Of a stretch of DNA of 6,683 nt, positions 4,807 to 6,683 are shown in pieces. The stretch comes from Candidatus Uhrbacteria bacterium. Lineage in GTDB: Bacteria; Patescibacteriota; Patescibacteriia; UBA9934; GWF2-40-263. Each line of letters begins with the position of its first letter. The first letter of the stretch is position 1. The notes beneath the pieces were generated by a model that saw nothing but the letters and a program-made list of their open reading frames with translations, ran no database searches and had not been told where the DNA came from. The stretch lies in assembly GCA_903831335.1 (NCBI GenBank), contig CAIKXH010000127.1, forward strand, positions 1 to 6,683, in the 5' to 3' direction. The position numbers and the translations under genes are program-made.

Positions 4807-5810
4807 TGTTTCACCTCATGGAAGGAAGTCGGGTACGGGTCAAACCCATTCCGATAGGACATCAGAAGGGTTTTTTCTAGCAACGTGTCTGCCTTTTGGA
4901 ACATGCCGTGCCATGAAGTCGGAACGAAATCCGGTTCAGAAGGGAAGCGGAGGAATCGCTTCAGAGACATCCACGGCCACACGTTTTGTTTAAACGCAAG
5001 TTCGCGGTTTGTCTGCACGAAGTGAAATTCGCTTGGCGTCAGAATCCAGTCCGGAGCAACAGCGCGCGATTTCTCGTGCACTTCTGCAACCCACACAGGA
5101 TCCATGTCACCACGCCCAAACAGTTGTTCGAGTGTCTCGATGCGCATCGGATGCTCATCACCCAAATGGAAAAAGTGAATGACTTTTCCACGCAGGATCA
5201 GAGCGACGTGACTGTTCACATCCGCACCAACGGTACGAATGCTTTCCCACCATGTGGTCTTGTTCCAGAGAAGTCCGATCACGTACAACTTGTCGTTGTC
5301 GAAGGCAAGCGATTTCACCTGATGAATATTCGCTTCCTTTTTTCCCGGTGCAAGTTTTCCGTCTTTGTCGAAGTCTTCTGTCACGTCCCACACAGTTGTG
5401 AGTTTCCGATTGTTCGCTACGCATCCGTTGCACGGACGCAAGGAGCGAAACTGCCATGCACTCGTGTGGAAGAACTTGATTCCCGTGAGAAGGGAAATGT
5501 ACTTCACCACGACAGCCGAGCACATGTTGCGATCATGCTCCCACCAGGGAAGCAAGTGTGGCAACGCGTTCGTTCGGACAATGTAGTTTGCAAGTGCGCT
5601 GCGATCTTCTTGGCTCAGTCGATTCGACTTCGCCCAGAAAACATTTTCCTCCGCACGCGCTTGCTTCTTCACATCAGGATACTCTCGGTACAGATAGACA
5701 CCAGCAATGATGCCGATGATCAACGAGACTCCGATCAGGGAAAGGAACACGCGCAAGATCTTGCGCCTACGAGAAATCTTCGCGACGTTCGGAAGCGGGT
5801 TCGTATTCAC
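4662..5810 (-). CDS. Membrane-anchored NlpC/P60-like (papain-fold) protein
   Basis: 382 residues from the GTG at 5810. Residues 14-19 are basic (SRRRKI) and 20-41 form one transmembrane helix, so the rest is outside the cytoplasm. A Cys at the start of a helix (C97 in NMCSAVVVKYISLLTG) and NSHVALILRGKVIHFFH (199-215, H201) resemble the Cys and His motifs of NlpC/P60 and related papain-fold hydrolases. A third residue cannot be fixed, and the match is by pattern only. The long tryptophan-rich insert (about 117-190) is atypical. The GTG start is chosen because AAAGGAG lies 5 nt upstream; an ATG at 5879 and a TTG at 5888 are also in frame but lack a site and lie in a leader hairpin. Residues 336-382 run out of frame over the CHAP start and are Cys/Ser-rich, unlike the preceding part, so the true C-terminus may lie near residue 331-335. 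First gene of the operon. Confidence 0.8.
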   Translation of the reverse strand: MNTNPLPNVAKISRRRKILRVFLSLIGVSLIIGIIAGVYLYREYPDVKKQARAEENVFWAKSNRLSQEDRSALANYIVRTNALPHLLPWWEHDRNMCSAVVVKYISLLTGIKFFHTSAWQFRSLRPCNGCVANNRKLTTVWDVTEDFDKDGKLAPGKKEANIHQVKSLAFDNDKLYVIGLLWNKTTWWESIRTVGADVNSHVALILRGKVIHFFHLGDEHPMRIETLEQLFGRGDMDPVWVAEVHEKSRAVAPDWILTPSEFHFVQTNRELAFKQNVWPWMSLKRFLRFPSEPDFVPTSWHGMFQKADTLLEKTLLMSYRNGFDPYPTSFHEVKQCVTDLSTCYSPASSSVFCAGSYSPWKMRKTGPLMLLRTEPCLENSKE

Positions 5811-5815
5811 AAGAA

Positions 5816-5822
5816 CTCCTTT
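5816..5822 (-). promoter_or_regulatory. Ribosome binding site of the NlpC-like gene
   Basis: Minus-strand AAAGGAG, spacer TTCTT, then GTG (5810-5808). It abuts the 3' end of a leader hairpin, so its access could depend on leader folding. Confidence 0.75.
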
Positions 5823-5888
5823 GTCGATTTTATCGACTTGTTGTGTGAAATCAGTTTGTCCCAACAGGGATGAACTCATCTCACACAA
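5823..5888 (-). promoter_or_regulatory. Structured 5' leader of the envelope operon
   Basis: The leader RNA (minus strand) can form two hairpins. The first spans 5888-5841: arms of 22 nt with tetraloop UGUU, 19 of 22 positions paired, with outer helix UUGUGUGA/UCACACAA fully complementary and an apical UCCC/GGGA. The second is GUCGAU-AAA-AUCGAC (5837-5823), ending directly at the Shine-Dalgarno. It sits between the promoter and the GTG start. It matches no riboswitch class I know, and an operator for a DNA-binding protein is also possible for the TTGTGTGA/TCACACAA arms. Confidence 0.6.
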
Positions 5889-5902
5889 TAAGAAGACGCG
5901 TG

Positions 5903-5931
5903 ATCATAGCGTATTTTTCCGTTTTTGTCAA
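5903..5931 (-). promoter_or_regulatory. Near-perfect sigma70 promoter of the envelope operon
   Basis: Minus-strand TTGACA (5931-5926, 6 of 6) and TATGAT (5908-5903, 5 of 6) with a 17-nt spacer. It lies immediately after the rpsP terminator. Predicted start of transcription is near 5896, giving a leader of about 86 nt before GTG 5810. Constitutive strength is expected unless it is repressed or attenuated. Confidence 0.9.
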
Positions 5932-5934
5932 CAG

Positions 5935-5958
5935 AAAAACCCGCCAAACGGCGGGTTT
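5935..5958 (-). terminator. Intrinsic terminator of rpsP
   Basis: Minus-strand stem AAACCCGCC (5958-5950) / GGCGGGTTT (5945-5937), 9 pairs, loop GTTT, with T continuing to 5935. It lies 50 nt after the rpsP stop, with only a palindromic repeat between. Confidence 0.93.
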
Positions 5959-5971
5959 CCAATTGTGTTAC

Positions 5972-6006
5972 CCCTCTCCTCATCGAGGAGAGGGCATGGG
6001 AGAGGT
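5972..6006. repeat. REP-like palindromic intergenic element
   Basis: CCCTCTCCTC (5972-5981), ATC, GAGGAGAGGG (5985-5994): a perfect 10-bp inverted repeat, followed by CATGGGAGAGGT (5995-6006), which repeats part of the arm. It lies between the rpsP stop and its terminator. The form resembles short dispersed palindromes seen in intergenic regions of many bacteria. I cannot tell copy number from one window. It could also stabilise the rpsP mRNA 3' end. Confidence 0.65.
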
Positions 6007-6008
6007 AC

Positions 6009-6503
6009 TTATTCCGCAGCTGGTGTTTCTGGAGCTGCTTCAGGAGCAACTTCTTCTACAACAGGTGCTGGGGCTTCTGCAGCAGCTTTTGCGGCTTCTG
6101 CTTCTGCCTTAGCTGCTTCTGCTGCGGCCTTCTTAGCCTCTTCTTCAGCAAGTTTTGCAGCTTCTGCCTTTGCTTTTGCTGCATCTTCCTTCGCTTGCTT
6201 ATCTGCATTTGCCTTTTCCATTGTTTTTACACGTTTTCCGCTGATGTGAGATTTTGCAATTTTCTTTCCTTCTACGAGTTTGTGATCCAAAAAGAGATTC
6301 CAAACTGTTTCTGAACATTCTGCACCATTTGCAATCCATTGCTTTACATCATCTGCAACAACAACCAATTCTTTTGAACGTGGGTTGTAGTGTCCAAGGA
6401 TAGCGATTGTTTTTGCCCATGGATCACGTGTTTTTGGTTGAACAACAACACGGAAAATTGGGGCCTTTTTCTTCCCAACGCGGGAAAGACGAATTGATAA
6501 CAT
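6009..6503 (-). CDS. rpsP: Ribosomal protein bS16 with long Ala/Glu/Lys-rich C-terminal extension
   Basis: 164 residues; a component of the 30S body that binds 16S rRNA and aids assembly. Residues 1-85 are the S16 fold: MLSIRLSRVGKKKAPIFRVVV (1-21), ILGHYNP (35-41), VKQWIANGAECSETVWNLF (53-71). The family is usually 75-100 residues. Here residues 95-143 are an added helix of Lys/Ala/Glu repeats (AEAAKAAAEA-like), followed by a Pro/Ala/Glu-rich acidic tail (144-164). The low-complexity tail is encoded by GCNGAN-type repeats at about 6010-6200. The ATG at 6503 is the canonical start, but no Shine-Dalgarno is present: the preceding 50 nt are almost purely pyrimidine on the coding strand, with nine C immediately before TATG. 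The gene has its own terminator. Its usual partners rimM and trmD are not adjacent. Confidence 0.97.
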   Translation of the reverse strand: MLSIRLSRVGKKKAPIFRVVVQPKTRDPWAKTIAILGHYNPRSKELVVVADDVKQWIANGAECSETVWNLFLDHKLVEGKKIAKSHISGKRVKTMEKANADKQAKEDAAKAKAEAAKLAEEEAKKAAAEAAKAEAEAAKAAAEAPAPVVEEVAPEAAPETPAAE

Positions 6504-6504
6504 A

Positions 6505-6513
6505 GGGGGGGGG
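6505..6513. repeat. Homopolymer G9/C9 tract just upstream of rpsP
   Basis: Nine consecutive G on the plus strand (C9 in the rpsP leader), one base before the ATG. It occupies the place where a Shine-Dalgarno would be. Such runs are prone to slippage and to sequencing miscounts. Confidence 0.95.
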
Positions 6514-6514
6514 A

Positions 6515-6546
6515 AGTGAAGGAGTGAATGAGTGTAAGAGTGATGG
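6515..6546. repeat. Four tandem degenerate 8-bp repeats (AGTGNNNG)
   Basis: AGTGAAGG, AGTGAATG, AGTGTAAG and AGTGATGG follow one another without gaps, with the first four and the last base constant. The array lies in the rpsP 5' region; on the coding strand it reads as repeated CNNNCACT. Confidence 0.85.
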
Positions 6547-6585
6547 AAGGGGACATTGTTTTTTAAAAAAAGACAAAATACCTTA

Positions 6586-6617
6586 ACTTTTTCACTCTTT
6601 TACTTTTTCACTTTGTT
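6586..6617. repeat. Second 8-bp-period array (ACTTTTTC type)
   Basis: ACTTTTTC, ACTCTTTT, ACTTTTTC and ACTTTGTT in tandem. On the rpsP coding strand these read GAAAAAGT/AAAAGAGT. GAGTGAA here (6597-6591) can pair exactly with TTCACTC in the first array (6528-6522), so the two arrays could form a stem in the leader RNA. A T6A7 tract (6559-6571) lies between them. Confidence 0.75.
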
Positions 6618-6683
6618 TTAAATTCTTCAAAATGGCTAGATATTCCATTTCTCTGAGGTCTCATGTCATGTGAGAGCGATGAC
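6618..6683. other. Intergenic end of window, nothing identifiable
   Basis: AT-rich sequence with one short inverted repeat TCTCA (6659-6663) / TGAGA (6671-6675). No gene, RNA or clear promoter is supported. A minus-strand frame entering from the right edge stays open for about 24 codons to a TGA at 6610-6608, too short to call. Confidence 0.4.

Noticed and set aside
4986..5873. 295-codon plus-strand frame opposite the NlpC-like gene
   Set aside because: No ribosome binding site or recognisable domain, and it lies antisense to a gene with a membrane helix, promoter and Shine-Dalgarno; its length follows from the composition of the other strand.
6010..6200. Repetitive GCTTCTGC-like stretch as a CRISPR or satellite array
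   Set aside because: The repeats are codon-level Ala/Glu/Lys repeats within the intact rpsP frame, without spacers.
6009..6314. Plus-strand frames rich in Ala/Ser or Cys/Phe/Leu around 5707-6314
   Set aside because: They are complements of the rpsP alanine-rich tail repeats; biased composition only.
6592..6648. 18-codon minus-strand ORF upstream of rpsP, and a frame entering from the right edge ending at 6608
   Set aside because: Both are too short and lack a convincing ribosome binding site; their stops fall inside the 8-bp repeat array.

Overview
The window looks like a chromosomal piece of a Candidate Phyla Radiation (Patescibacteria) bacterium, most plausibly from the Peregrinibacteria/Peribacteria side. 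That placement rests on my recognition of the partial 16S rRNA at the left edge: shortened variable regions, swapped base pairs in conserved helices, and mismatches at standard primer sites. It also fits the compact layout, with each transcription unit closed by its own hairpin terminator. The anti-Shine-Dalgarno CCTCC is present in the 16S 3' end and several genes have matching GGAGG sites. TGA is used as a normal stop, which argues against the UGA=Gly code of Gracilibacteria and Absconditabacteria.

Left part, plus strand: the 3' three quarters of a 16S gene (1-1137); a ~150 nt trailer that can fold into a row of small hairpins; an intrinsic terminator; then trmD (1359-2033) with its own near-consensus promoter, whose predicted start of transcription lies 2-3 nt before the ATG (leaderless). 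No tRNA and no 23S follow the 16S, so the rRNA genes appear unlinked.

Middle and right part, minus strand, read from right to left: rpsP (ribosomal protein S16 with an 80-residue Ala/Glu/Lys-rich tail), preceded by an unusual pyrimidine leader with a C9 tract and two 8-bp-period repeat arrays. Next comes a three-gene unit driven by a TTGACA-17-TATGAT promoter and a strongly structured leader: a membrane-anchored NlpC/P60-like protein, a membrane-anchored CHAP-domain cysteine amidase, and a 76-residue exported membrane protein that starts in the stop codon of the CHAP gene. Then follow a AAA+ ATPase gene whose N-terminal AAA domain lacks its Walker A half, and a small unrecognised helical protein. 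The last of these converges on trmD, and the two share one bidirectional terminator overlapping the trmD stop codon.

The three-gene unit is the most likely functional system here. Two predicted surface peptidoglycan- or peptide-cleaving cysteine hydrolases and a small membrane partner are co-transcribed under a structured leader. The first two reading frames overlap by 145 nt out of frame, which is either an unusual overlap or the trace of a frameshift. Cell-wall remodelling or host attachment is inference, not shown by the sequence.
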